A stretch of 64,000 nucleotides of DNA, taken from positions 3,402,755-3,466,754 of the forward strand of contig NW_006763133.1 in the NCBI RefSeq assembly GCF_000264905.1. The letters are read 5' to 3'. The notes beneath the pieces were generated by a model. It did no database searches, was not told the origin of the DNA, and saw only the letters and a program-made list of their open reading frames with translations. Positions 38,263 through 52,841 of the stretch are shown in pieces. Each line of letters begins with the position of its first letter. Positions within the stretch are counted from its first letter, which is position 1. The stretch comes from Stereum hirsutum FP-91666 SS1 (Eukaryota; Basidiomycota; Agaricomycetes; Russulales; Stereaceae). Made by a program: the position numbers and the translations under genes.

Positions 38263-39449
38263 ATTCATCCTTGGCCTTGGGTGGTCACTGCGCTGTCCTT
38301 CGACGGTCGCGTCAAAGGAAAATAACTCGCAGCTCCGACACTTCAAGCTGCAACTGTACCAGACTCGGGACTGGACGCTCTGGATGTCGGCTCTTCTTGC
38401 CCACCTGGTACTCATGGCTCTAGGCCATGGGGGGGTAGTCAAGAATGCGTTTCCGTAGGATCTGGACGTTGACAAACCGTGACGCAAGAATGGTCCCCCC
38501 AAAGTACGCTCATCGACTGAAAGATATATCCGTCCTTCTCATTGTCAGTTGCTCATTTGGCTCTCGGGATGCTGGAAGTTTGGCGAGTCTTGCTGCTTCT
38601 GGTTTTGAACTTGGGCGCTTCTCTCAGTCCTGTCTTTCTCAGCTATTTCCACACATATCAAATCCACGAAGACGACTCGGAGGATGTGACAACAATGGCA
38701 AATCTCTGCGAAGACGACAACGTCGATGTTCAAGCATGATTACGACGACAATGAACGTGTATTCGACTGCCTCAAGATCCCCTGGGGACTTTTCAAACGC
38801 CATGTGACGGTCCTTGGAGTCTGGACGGTCCTGACGGAGAGCCAGAGCGACTCTGATGTGGTTCGTACTGGTGGGTTATGGGGGAATCTTCGAGTAGTCC
38901 TATCAATTGGATGAGATGTAGCGCACCATAAAATTATCCCAATTATTGACTACACTACCGTTGTTGCGATATCGTCTTGCAAGATCTTGCAGTGGCGAGT
39001 GTCAGTGTGGCCCCGAGAGGAACGAAGAACGAAATTGTCCCGGGCCGGAAGTGCCGCGCCACGCATGTGAGCCTCCGACGTCATCACAACGTTTCTCGCG
39101 CTTGTCGTTCTGTAGCGGTTCTGACTGCCTGTGTTTTCGCCTTGTGATACTTGCTCTCACCCACGCTCACGTTGTCTCAAGCTTGTAAACCACCATCCGA
39201 GGAAAGGCCATCTATACCTGAACAAGCTATTTCCTTCGTTTTGCGAATCAACCCGCAAACCTCGTCACGGGAATCGCATCTCGATCCGAATTGGTAGTGC
39301 GGCCCCTCCATCATCCCACACCGACCCAGACGAAAGCCTGATTCACCGGATCGCTATAACGAATCTGATACGGTTATCTCTTGTGCTGAATTTGTAGCAC
39401 TCAAACCTGGGTATTAGGACTACAGTACTTGAAATTTCAGGAATAGACC
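38263..39449. other. Intergenic region upstream of the PFK2/FBPase2 gene
   Basis: This 1.2-kb stretch has no protein-like gene. Near 38,755-38,785 the text GCCTCAAGATCCCCTGGG resembles the left edge of the structured repeat, probably a decayed copy. Confidence 0.4.
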
Positions 39450-42203
<2,754 letters not shown>

Positions 42204-42697
42204 ATTCAGGCTCGCGGCTTGCATTTTGGAACCCATGTTTCCGTGCATGGGCCCATGTTTCGACGACAGCCCCGGAGATATTCACATAGATCCACATCTC
42301 TACAATCTACATAGGATGGTATGTAATGCAAATTAATAGATATTGGCAGAAAATTGCAGGGTATTTGCCGCTCCAAACTACTTAGCAGCTGAGATGAAGA
42401 GTGAGGTATGAGATATGAGGCCCATGCTATATGTTATGTACAGTCCCGCTGTCTACCAGCCAATTGTGACATCAATCATGATCTCCAAAGCAAATTAAAG
42501 GAAGCCAAAGGATACATGTATCGCGAGGAAAGGAGGTTTATAACAAAAGAGGCTTTCTGGAACTGAAAGAGTTTCCGGCAAGACAGAATGCCAGAAAACG
42601 TCAAAACGAGAACAACGAACGCGGAAGGAATGATGAGGCTCGACATGCTCGTACTGCACGTTCAGGAGTGGGCAGATGTGCTCTATGAAACCGGTGC
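42204..42697. other. Convergent intergenic region, PFK2/FBPase2 and GT8-like genes
   Basis: This 494-bp A/T-rich stretch should hold both 3' flanks. I see no gene. Confidence 0.4.
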
Positions 42698-44500
42698 TCA
42701 GTGATCCAGGGGCATGTTATGTTCAACGGCGAACCTCTGGTCTCCAAAGAGTGGATCGTGCACAGTGTCCACGAAAAGCTTTCCACGACCGCGATTAAGC
42801 CAAATCCACTTCGTGCCGAGATGATAATCTAGAGTAGATTTCCAGCGTTTCGCAAGGCTGTTCTCGGGATCGGTCCATCCTGGCCAGTCGAAGTAGACGT
42901 CGACACCATCTAGGCAGTTACTAAATGCGACAAGTGGTTTGAATGAGGTCAGCATACGAAGAACCTGACTCGGAAAGGAAGATGGGGGGAAGAAGAGCAA
43001 GGACTGACAAGTGAACGAGCTTTGGGTGAACGACGCCACCCTGGTGTGGCGTCTCGAAAAGATGCAACATTCTAGGACTCTCCTCCTCATCTGTAGCTCC
43101 ATCATTATTCCTGTCCAGTCCTGTCCCGTACATGTCCACCAGGCAACTCGAAACCTCCCAGTCGAAGCTCAAATGCTCAAAGATATCTGGCCTCTGGCTC
43201 ACGATCGCCCAAAAGTATCCCTGATCTCCCAGCGCCACGCCCTCGTAGTGATCTTCTGGACCAGGAGGGCCAAATAGTGATCGGAAAAGAGGCGGTGAGA
43301 GGGCAGAGGGGTAGCGCGAGGTCGGGTCGGCGCGGTATATGGAGGAATCCATGAGGCGAAGAGAGCGTAATTTTGAGAGGTCTAGGAGCATGACACAGGA
43401 GCAGATCTTGGATGCATGGTGCCATTCGGGCGAGTTCTGGTCGTAATGGGTGGGCATGGAGATGGCAGTTGAAGGACGGAGGGTGTCGAACGTTTGCCAG
43501 AGGAGCGCGGGATCAGCTAGGTAGAGGGATGTTGTTAACGGTGATGAACTCCGTGAGGGTTGAAAGTGCTGACATACTGATGAAGAATGCATCGGTATCG
43601 ACGTAGATCGATTTACGGACGGAGTCGGGGAGAATCTCATGGATAAATAGCTTCATGAGCCCAGCTACACGTTTGTTGTCAGTATTAGACCTTCTCTATG
43701 GCGGATGCATTCGTGTGGAACAATATATATGTGTAGTACTCACGGACGCCAGCGGAGTGGTCTGTGTGGATACCACCCTCACGTTGTATACGATCAGTCA
43801 TGCTCTGACGCGACACTCGGTAGAATCGTAGAAGAATGTTCTGTGCTGGGTGTTCGAGGAGTAGGAATTTCTTCTCGAGATGATTCTGCGCTTCCTCGTC
43901 ACATATGATATGAAACTCCAGCGGCCTCGTAGTATACATAATGGCAGACTAAATAGGCAGACTTAGTATAAGTGATGTACAGTAAAGGAAAGGACGTACT
44001 TTGATCAAAAGAGCGCCTTCGATGGCCGAAGATTCTGACCACATAATCAAAGAGAACACAACGGGCTCTAGCGTCCGTGAACTTCGCTGAATGGTAACAG
44101 TCTCGGTAACCGCTGGGGCCGTGACGGTGATGGTGGTCGGAGGAAGGACTTGGACGAGAGGTGAAGGAGGGGGATTTTGCAGCACTTCAAACTCAAAAGG
44201 TTCGAGATCTACGCGCTCGCGCTCATGCTCGTGAGGTAGAGGTCCAGCGTGGAGCCACAGAAATAGGCCTGTAAGGGCGACGATGGCGAGCGTAATGACA
44301 TATCGAGGTCGCCGAGGGAGGAGAAAGGTCCAGGAGTCAGACGAATGCGAAAACGGTGACGTGGATGAAGAGCTAGGCGACATAAAGGGAGACTCCTCCG
44401 AGGAGTTGTTGTTGGTATGATTGCGTGAGCTCGAGGTATACGGAGAGTACGATAGAGAGCGCACGGCTGGCTCGCTGCGACTGTGCGTTGGCCGGTGCAT
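42698..44500 (-). CDS. Type II membrane glycosyltransferase, GT8-like
   Basis: Minus-strand exons 44500-44000, 43948-43744, 43664-43578, 43516-43009 and 42920-42698 encode 507 residues. A Ser-rich cytosolic tail of about 65 residues leads into one membrane segment (YVITLAIVALTGLFLWL, about residues 67-84), then a Pro/Thr-rich stem and a lumenal catalytic part. The metal- and sugar-nucleotide-binding DxD motif is Asp258-Thr-Asp260 in SIYVDTDAFF. Nearby blocks that fit GT-A fold GT8/LARGE/xyloside-xylosyltransferase-type enzymes are EFHIICDEEAQ, MKLFIHEILPD, LGDQGYFW and FNCLDGVDVYFDW. It probably works in the Golgi, but donor and acceptor cannot be inferred. The final exon ends with an H-rich tail (EHNMPLDH). 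It is transcribed away from the PNKP gene. Confidence 0.8.
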
Positions 44501-44543
44501 AGGGAATGGTTAGGAAAAGAGTGGTTCCGGTATTAGCAAGGGA

Positions 44544-44729
44544 TCAAGGATTAGCGACAGAATAGTAGAGTTTGGAAAGTCCGGTTCGCTCGTCACGGTC
44601 GCGTTTGACGGCGAGCTTGAGCAGGTCGCGCCAGTTGGGCAGGTCGGACGTAGAGTTGACGCAGGAAGAAACCATGATATACGCGAAGGGCAGGATGATT
44701 CGGACTTTGTTGGCCGGGTCCAAATCCAT
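44544..44729 (-). CDS. Doubtful small ORF between the divergent GT8-like and PNKP genes
   Basis: From an ATG at 44729 it encodes 61 residues with mixed hydrophobic and charged character (KVRIILPFAYIMVSSCVNST, WRDLLKLAVKRDRDERTGL). The same frame stays open for several more codons upstream, to beyond 44801. It ends only 43 nt upstream of the GT8 start on the same strand, so it could be an upstream ORF in that gene's leader, an unrecognised small gene, or chance. I do not recognise the family. Confidence 0.25.
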   Translation of the reverse strand: MDLDPANKVRIILPFAYIMVSSCVNSTSDLPNWRDLLKLAVKRDRDERTGLSKLYYSVANP

Positions 44730-44831
44730 CACAACGTCACCAAGGGCTTTCCCCGACCGGTTGGCGCTGAGCGCTGCCGCTAGCGCACTCTTCTCTTTCA
44801 ACTTCCATGGACACCTCGGCCAAACGAGGTA

Positions 44832-46728
44832 ATGCTGTCCGTTCCCTTTCGCAGGGTCGCATCCTTTACACCTGTGATGTTTCGCTCTGTAGGGACATCC
44901 TCTTTGAAGCGTACCGCTCCTTCAGATGCGGAGAGTACGCAAAAGAAGACTAAACGTGGGTCCATACAGTTCTACAGAGGTCAATGCTGACCGGCGTGTC
45001 GCATCTGATTTGAACCGCACGCCATGCCCCACAGTCTTCCCCATCTTTTTAAAGGAGCCGACGGAAAAGTCTTCGTTACAATGGGTCAAGCCGTCTTTGG
45101 GTCCACATCGAACCTGTCTATACGGGATAAATCTCGAACCATCAAACCATGTCAAAGTGGCTGTCTTTGACCTTGACGGCACCGTCATCAAGTCTTCCTA
45201 CGGCAAAGGTAAAACTAGTGTTGGACCGACGGAGTTCATCTGGTGGAAAGAAGGTGTCCCGAAGAAGCTCACTGCTGTCTCTCAGGCTGGGTAACTGAGA
45301 CATATAAACTTTCTAATACCGTCTACTGACTCTTTACGCTGCTAGATATTCCCTCGTTTTCATCACTAATCAAGCTGGTCTCAAGGGACCCAAACAAGTT
45401 GATGAATGGAAAAGAAAGATGTCTAAGTTTTCAGTTGCTGTATGATGTCGAATGTCGTCGGTTTTATGGCCTGCAGCTCAACTTGACGATAGCTACCCGA
45501 TGTACCATTTCGGATATTTGCCGCTACTGCAAAAGATGGATTTCGGAAGCCCATTCCCGGAATGTGGTACGAGCTTGAACGCATCTTTAAAGAGAGCGGT
45601 GTTGAGATCGGTATGTTTCTTTCTAGCAGCTCGAATAGCTGCCATGTTGACTTGCATGCCCGATGAAAGACAAGTCTCAGTCGTATTACGTCGGCGATGG
45701 AGCTGGGCGGCCAACCGATTTCGCGTGCACCGATCGAAAGTTCGCTATCAACGTAGGTGTACGGTTTTACACCCCGGAGGTGACTTATTCATGCTGTCTT
45801 CCTTGACTTATGTGATCTGACCTATTGGTCAGGAGTTTTTCATCAAAGCAGCACCAGCGGCATATAATCTCCCCGGATTCCACGTATCCTCACTCAAACA
45901 ACCCTGTAGGTTGACCATTCATCGTTCTTGAAGATTCGGTCTGACTACCATGTGTAGCTACGAAACCCGCAGACGCACCACCCATCATCCCTCCAGGCTC
46001 GCCTCCCCAGGAAGTGGTTGTCTTCGTCGGCTACCCTGCTCTTGGGAAGTCGACTTTCTTCAAGCGCCATTTTCTTCCACTTGGTTATGTTCACGTCAAT
46101 CAAGATACACTGAAAACAAGGGATAAATGCGTTAAGGCTGTCCAAGAGGCTCTCTCAGCAGGGAAGAGTTGTGTCGTAGGTTAGTTTGCTCCTTTCTCGA
46201 ATACGGGGGGAAATTCACTGAAGCGGCCGAAAGACAACACGAACCGAGACGTGATGACAAGAAAGTTCTATGTCGACATAGCAAAAAAGTACAAAGTTCC
46301 CATTCGGTAGGAAGGCGTCCTTAAGTTGGATTTCTACCGTTCATGATCACTAAAGCGAATTATAGGTGTTTCCATTTTGAAGGGAGCCAGGGATTAGCGT
46401 GGCATAATAATCTTTATAGGGCGTTCAACCGTCCGCCCTCCAGTGTCATCGGAGAGGTATGTCAGGTCATCATTCACTGAATTTCTTCCCCTCAATGTGG
46501 TCGCAAACTGGCCGCCGAGTGAGGCGTTATTGACTATTGAATGTTATAATCGTCTAGCCGGCTCGGGACCTCCTTCCGAAATTCGCGTTCGCGACTTATG
46601 AGAAGGGATTTGAAGAGCCCACAATGGAAGAAGGCTTTGATGAAATACAGAAAGTTCAATGGCAGTTTGAGGGCAGTGAAGAAGAAAGGCAAAGGTGGAG
46701 CATGTGGTTACAAATCGATGGGAAGTGA
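44832..46728 (+). CDS. pnk1: Bifunctional polynucleotide kinase 3'-phosphatase (PNKP/Pnk1)
   Basis: Ten exons (44832-44979, 45035-45290, 45346-45439, 45493-45610, 45670-45779, 45833-45905, 45958-46179, 46234-46306, 46366-46456, 46558-46728) encode 451 residues. The enzyme repairs DNA strand-break ends, removing 3' phosphates and phosphorylating 5' hydroxyls. The phosphatase half has the HAD nucleophile motif FDLDGT (Asp95, Asp97), [20 protein letters not shown] and YYVGDGAGR. The kinase half has Walker A GYPALGKS at 291-298, [10 protein letters not shown] and [11 protein letters not shown], then HNNLYRAFN. There is no FHA domain, as in other fungi. The first 20 residues ([14 protein letters not shown]) are basic, amphipathic and free of acidic residues, like a mitochondrial presequence, and a second ATG at codon 16 could give a form without it. 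Confidence 0.93.
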
Positions 46729-47350
46729 CGTTCCGATTCGTTTGTGGCTTTCGCCTCGATTAGTATGTCGGGACATTCAGACACTGAACTACTAGTGCGA
46801 GTTTGTGACTGTGGATGCAGGTCTGGATAGTGACGCTCTTCGTGCCGACTTTGGAACACATTGCATTCGTAGTTACACAATGCAAGACGAGGGCTTACCT
46901 ACGGGTTTATCGAACGCGGTTTGGATAAACACATACCAAGTAATAAATATGAGACGCATAGGAAGATGCGTAAGAGAGAAATGAGCAGAGTTCGAACATA
47001 ACTGGAGATGACGTCGATGAACGAAAGAGAGTTAAGTCTGTATTATGTGCATTCAGAAGGTTTGCATGCCTGAACGCAAAAGCCTAAGCCGAGTCGTAAG
47101 ATGGTATATATGCCGTTGTCGATTGTGTACCTGTAGCTGTACTGTATGTACTCATCAAAGAATTCCGGGTTGCTGAAGTCTGAAATCAAATCGAAGGTGG
47201 TGAAGGTAGAAGGAGAAGACAAAGAAAAAAAAATGAACGGTCCGTGTCAGACCAGCCATTGGGAAGTCGAAGGGTCGGCGGACGAACGGAACGCACGAAG
47301 TAGTAAAGTAGGTGAAGAGCACAAACGACGACGGGATATGGACCAACAGG
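46729..47350. other. Convergent intergenic region, PNKP / Skt5
   Basis: This 622-bp stretch holds the two 3' flanks. I see no gene, RNA or repeat. Confidence 0.4.
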
Positions 47351-49746
47351 TCATGAGATGACACATTCGTCTTTCGCTTGTTGTCGTGTGGGGCGAGCAA
47401 CGTTGGCGCGTTTATTGCCTTGCCTCTTCATCTCGGTCAATCGGTTCATAGCGCGCTTGTTCCCTTGTGCTGTAAGGATGAGAACGATTAGCGGTGACCT
47501 GCTCAGCGCAAGAAAAGGTAACAGAGACTGACCTGCCGCACGCATATACCACCGCTTCGCAAACTCAATATCCTGCTTAATTCCGATACCAACTTCTGCG
47601 TAGTATCCCACCGCATACTCCGCTTTGCTCAAGCCCTTATTCGCCGCTCTTCTTGCCCACAAGTAAGCCTCCGAATCACTCTGAACCAACACACCCTCAC
47701 TTCCCGTCAAATACCACCCGCTCAACGCCAATTCAGCCTCTGAATTTCCCTTTTCTGCCGCCTTGGTATACCACCCGATAGACCTTCTGGGATCGACGGG
47801 ACAACCGAGTGTTCCGTATTCATAACACTGGGCGAGTTTATATTGCGACTGGGTATAGCCCAGCTGTGCGGCCCTGGTGAGGAGTTCTCTCGCGCGGTAG
47901 GGATCATAGGGGACATATTGGTTGTTGGGCATCTCGTGGAGAAGGGCGAGCTCGTGCAGAGCGTGCGGGTTGTCCTCGTCGGCTTGCTCTGCTGCCCGCC
48001 GGAGCCATCCTACGCACTCGCGTGGGTTTTTGGCTTCGCCCAGGGTACCATGCAGTAAGATCATCCCGAGCTTGTACATCGCTGCTGTGTCGCCTAACGA
48101 GGCAGCTTTACGATAGAATGCAGCCGCACGGGGTGGCTCTTTCCGCGTCCCAGCACCGATCTCGTTGCATACAGCTACACGATAAGTCGCAGCCGGGTGG
48201 TTTTGCTTCGCTGCCTGAAGGTAGAGATGATACGCCTTTTCGTGGTCGACTTGTAGCCCGAGCATGCCAGTTCCATGGCAATTAGCGAGGAAGAATTGAG
48301 CTTCGTCGTATGGCTGCCCCTGGGTAGCCAGTCGGCGCATCACTTTCAAGGACTCCTGAACGAGCGTATCGCGATATTTTCGCACGGCCCGCTGGTCCTT
48401 GGCGTCTGCACCGATCTTCTTCGCTGCGTCGATGAGGTACTTCGCGTATGCAAAGTGGGCTTCAGGATCTGGATCGGCCTTTATTCGTTGTCGATAGCCG
48501 TCAATGTATTCTTTCGTGTACGGCGGCGCGCGGAGATCCACAGCTTTGATCTTGCGGGTGGCAAGAGCAACGGAGGTCGCGGTGCCCATTCGGTTCATAG
48601 ATGGTCTAGGCTCGAATTCGGCATCTTCGACGGGACTGAGGGTAGAGGCGTTGGATGGCATGATTGAGGGGGCGTACCCGGCGGGGGGTACGCCTTGGCC
48701 ATACGGAATTGTACCAGTCGAATCCATGGAGGGCATAGAGTGACTCGACGAGAGGGAGACGACGCTCTCGCCTGGATGGCCTGCGTAGCCTTGATTCGGA
48801 GGTGGTTGAGGGGCATAACCGACCGGACCTTGCGGAGGAGCACCGTTGGGTGGAGGGAGACCGACACCAAGCACGTTCGACGCAGCCGCATAGAGTGGAT
48901 TGTACTCGCCTGGATTGGGTAAAGCAGGATGTGCAGGAGGCCCGTACTGCTGGGGAGCGTAACCATATGCTTGTTGTTGCGCTGCGGGATCCGAAGCACC
49001 GCTATGCCCACTGTTTACCGAGTAAAAGCTGGTGGAATCGGACTCCGGCGGCTGGTAACCGTGGTATTCGCTCCCGTCCGCGTACGCTCCACTTTGGCGG
49101 TCGCCACTGCTGGTCGAATGAATCGACATGACATCGGAATATGGGACTTCGGCTTGGGGAGGAAGAGGCTGACCCGCCATGCGTCTGATGTTTCGAGTAG
49201 GTAGACCACCGTTCATGGGTCGAGTGTACGAATGGTTAGACATGGATGTGCCGGACCTCGGGATTGGGTCGGAGGGCGACATAGAAGCTGCACTGGGCGC
49301 CCTTTCAACAGGGTCGCCGACGTGGAGTGCTTTGAAAGAATCCAATGCGGAGGTGGGGTCGTAGGGAGGTGGAAGCGGAGGGACGGGCTCTTGTGGGCTG
49401 GTCTGCACCTGCTCGGAGGGTAGATAGGGTACGGAACGGTTCTGGTGCATTGTAAATGAGCGGGCTAAGAGTATGCGAGTGAAGGTAGAAACGGAAGGAC
49501 ATAATGCTCGCAATGAGAACGGAATTTTGGCGTGAGACGTAGACGCAGCGACTCACGGGGAGGAACGATGGGGGCATGGTCGTAAACCGGCTGCTGCTGT
49601 TGCTGCTGGGCTGCACCGTCATACTCATATGATTGTACGGAATTGGGGTAGGATTGGATGTAGCCCTGACGGCGATCCGATGTGGCTCGAGGCGTCACTC
49701 CTGGGTCAGCATACTGCTCCTGAGAAGGCGGGTATTCCTGGTACAT
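47351..49746 (-). CDS. SKT5: Sel1-repeat chitin synthase activator, Skt5/Chs4 type, with CaaX box
   Basis: Minus-strand exons 49746-49557, 49464-47533 and 47469-47351 encode 746 residues. A disordered Pro/Gln/Ser/Tyr-rich N-terminal half of about 370 residues precedes a block of Sel1-like repeats (YAKYLIDAAKK, AQFFLANCHGTGML, YRVAVCNEIGAGT, YKLGMILLHGTLG, YKLAQCYEYGTLG, YAVGYYAEVGIGIK). This arrangement is that of yeast Chs4/Skt5, which activates and localises chitin synthase III at bud neck and septum. The protein ends in CVIS, a CaaX prenylation signal with Cys743, as in Chs4, so membrane anchoring by farnesylation is likely. The last intron splits the final Sel1 region from a basic, Asn/Arg/Gln-rich tail. 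The start codon is the first in the open frame and precedes a QEYPPSQ-type low-complexity stretch. Confidence 0.88.
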
Positions 49747-50079
49747 CGACAGACGACTCTAGGATTATTTCTGCGTCCAGTCTTTCAAAGACGGGAATTT
49801 GAACGTCAGGGGAGCGTGAGGTCACTGAGCGAAGTGGGAAAGGCAATGAAAATGAGATGGATAGACTCCGTATGGTGCTTTAGATGGCGAACCGCATTTG
49901 CAAGTCGGCGACGAAACAGGCTTGACGAGCCGCTCTTCCCACGCATCATCGATCGTGATTCGTGAGTCGTGACTTCCCGCTGGGGCCACAACGAGTGGCC
50001 ACAATCAGGAAAAGCGTAAAATAAACAACAACAAGAAAATGCAAAGTAAGAACCGATAAAGTACGCTAACGAACGGTCA
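49747..50079. promoter_or_regulatory. Intergenic region upstream of Skt5
   Basis: This 333-bp stretch lies between the Skt5 start and the 3' end of Jhd1, both on the minus strand. It should contain the Skt5 promoter. No clear core element is visible. Confidence 0.4.
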
Positions 50080-52511
50080 TCATGGATCTCCCATCTCCTC
50101 ATCCTTCATCACTGGCTCTGCACCTGTAACAACTGCAATATCCCCATCTGCCTGTGGTGTCGGCGTCCACGTCCAATTCTCCACCAACCGCTCTACCCGC
50201 TGTCTCTCAACTCCTTTCGCAGTCCTCCGCACCTTCGTACTCACATACTTCTTCCTGTTGACTTCAACCTCTATCCCTTCGTTCTCATCCTCCAGCTCTT
50301 CACGCCACTCCAACCAATTGCCCGTCCACGCATTCGGTTCTGAATCCACAGGCCCAGGTAAGCGGGCCTTCAGCTTCAAATTCGTGCTCTCCACGCCTTT
50401 GTCAGTGACCCCTTCCCAAGCCTTGGGCTGGAAATTGCGGAAGTGTGTCTCCGTTGGGTCTTCCGACCTCTTACGTTTGCTGCTATGTCCGTACCCGTCG
50501 ATGACGCCAGGTATCGAATCCGAAGACCCATTTGTCTTCAGATGGCTGTTCCTCTTATCGTTTACTTCGTCGTCACTGTTATATCCCGATGCAGCTCGTG
50601 CTCGCCAGCGGAGTTCACGTGCGAGAGCGGGCGCGTCTTTCACCCTGTCGCTCGGGACGTTTTCTTTGGCTTCACGTTTAGCAGACGCGTCTGCGCCACG
50701 TTCGAGAGTGCGTGCTTCGGAAACGAGGAAATCGGCGAGGGCTTGAATAGATGTGAGGACGCGTTCAGGGAACTCCTCTTTGGCTTTGAGGTCTCGAAGG
50801 TATCTCTCGCCAGCATACCAACATAACCTGAAGAGCGACGGCTGTCAGCAAAACCAGAGGATGGATAAATAATCTGATAGGGAACTTACTTGGTAAAGAG
50901 TGGGAAACGAAATTTCTTCGGAACATGGGTAGCGATCTCGATGGCTCGCACTCTCAATTCTATCGAAGAGTGCTGAGAGGTGAGAATTCGTTGAAGGCCA
51001 GTGGTGGACACTTACGAATCGATGCATTATAAGAGTGCAGAAAATTGCCACCGAACACCAGAGCATCTGCAGGTGTAGCCTATAAGCACATCGCATGTAT
51101 ATATCAATAAAGCGGCGCCAGAGGTAGAAATGAGAAAGCAAATACCACTGCATGTATCCATCCCGATGGGATGAGCATGGTATTGCCAGCAACGAGCTCA
51201 ACCTTGATGACTTCGTCTGCAAGGTCGCCGAACCAGGTGGTGCTTTGTAGCTCCGTGCCTGACCACATTTCATATGCGGCAAGATTGGCTGGTGTCGGCT
51301 TGACGAAGTAAAATACCTTGAACGCGAAGGTTGAGGGGCAGCGAGCACATGAGACAGGGTACTGTGTTCACCTTCTGACCTCGCAATATGTGATAGTAGA
51401 CCGATGACCCAGCAAAGTCGACATGCCAATCCTGTAAGAATGTCAGAAACAGAATATGCGAGTGGCAAACATAACTCATACCGTCCAAGCGCCTGCAACA
51501 CCCATCAAGCAGTAGAGCTGGACCTTCGGATATAGGTGCCCCTTTCCCTTTTTCGTGCTCGGCCAAAACTTTTCCACCCAATCCATCTCGCGTACAAGTT
51601 TTGGTGGCAATATTTTATCTGCGAGTTTTGTTCCCGAGACCTCGAGGGAGATGACATTGCGGATTTTGTCGCGAGCAGATGGCTCTTGCTCATAATAGGC
51701 GGCCCATTTGCCTAGCGTCCACCCTGGAGTATTCGACTGGGATGCCACATCTAGGGATCAAGACGTCAGCACAGCGCACCGAGGTGAGGATAAACAGGAA
51801 GGGATACCGATGACCTCGACAGGCGTGTCCTTTCCCAGCGTATCGGCAATCTCGCTCACGGTCAGCTCTGAGTCTGGCATCTCCATCCCGAGCCCGTCCG
51901 GTTCTTCGATAATGATAGGCTCAGTCATGGCGGTGTGATCAGAGTTGAGCCACTCAGTGGAGACTTCAGAGCCCTTCATACGTTTGAAGGACTCTTTGGA
52001 GATGCTTTTACCCTGCATCATCGCGAGCCATTTCTGAGGGTCGGACGAGTCGACTCCGGAGTGCATGTTGGCGTAGTCGCGGACGGATTTCTTGCGGGAG
52101 GACTTTCGGGCGGGGGGTTTGTGTGTGATGGTACGGGAAGGGTCCTTCTCGCGACAGGGGTTGCAGAACCTGAGAGTAGGATTGGGAATGAGGAGTGGCG
52201 ATGTGGCGCCAGGATAAAGGGACACACCATTTGTCTATGACAGAGAGGTCGTCGTCGGCGCCCACACACCTCCAGTGGAACCAATCTTTGCAGGCATCAC
52301 AGCGCACCCAGCTCTCCTTGTCGGAGTCAAGAGGTCTGTTCTCATCATTTGGTTTACACGCAGGGCAGCTTTCCTCGGCCACAGCCGTCGTGGGCTGGGA
52401 GTCTTGAGGAGCAGGAGATGCCTGCTCTGCTGGCTCGGCGCTGTTTGCTGGTTGGGGGTCAGGAGAAGGCTGAGCTGCAGAGCGAGTCGAACGGCGGCGA
52501 GCTTTTGCCAT
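50080..52511 (-). CDS. JHD1: JmjC-domain histone demethylase with PHD finger (Jhd1/KDM2-like)
   Basis: Minus-strand exons 52511-52228, 52169-51808, 51750-51482, 51431-51372, 51316-51146, 51079-51016, 50959-50890 and 50827-50080 encode 675 residues. A PHD finger (CPACKPNDE ... [14 protein letters not shown] ... WFCNPC) spans about 48-103 and reads histone tails. The JmjC domain has the iron ligands His308 and Asp310 in [16 protein letters not shown] with a 2-oxoglutarate lysine, and the third ligand His397 in GGNFLHSYN. Jhd1 enzymes demethylate H3K36. A conserved helical segment follows ([27 protein letters not shown]), then a charged tail. The start is uncertain: an in-frame ATG 57 nt upstream (52568) would add 19 residues. 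The gene is divergent from the Rho GTPase gene. Confidence 0.9.
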
Positions 52512-52841
52512 GGACGTCGTGCAGAGCGACTTGGCCGCAGCGGTCCGGGAATGTTGATGGCGCGTCATAGGATCCGGGGGCCTGGCGCGAGTTCGTTTGT
52601 GGGTTGTTCGAGGCGGGTTCTGTTTGTCGTCCAGCGCGTGCCTCTCTCCCTCCATTCGCCTTTCCATTTGGCCGGCAACGTTCTCCTTTACCCATCCACC
52701 ATCTACCGTTGTCCTCCACCCGCACATTTTCCTATTGCCCCCCTTCCACTCAACACACTCCACAATATCCCCACATCGTTTGCTTCCGTGCTTCCTCCCC
52801 ACGCAGGCTAGCTCGACACTTCCGTGCCCCCAGATTTCTCC
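52512..52841. promoter_or_regulatory. Divergent promoter, Jhd1 / Rho GTPase
   Basis: 330 bp lie between the two starts. The side near the Rho gene (52,630-52,800) is C/T-rich, a typical leader composition. Confidence 0.45.
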
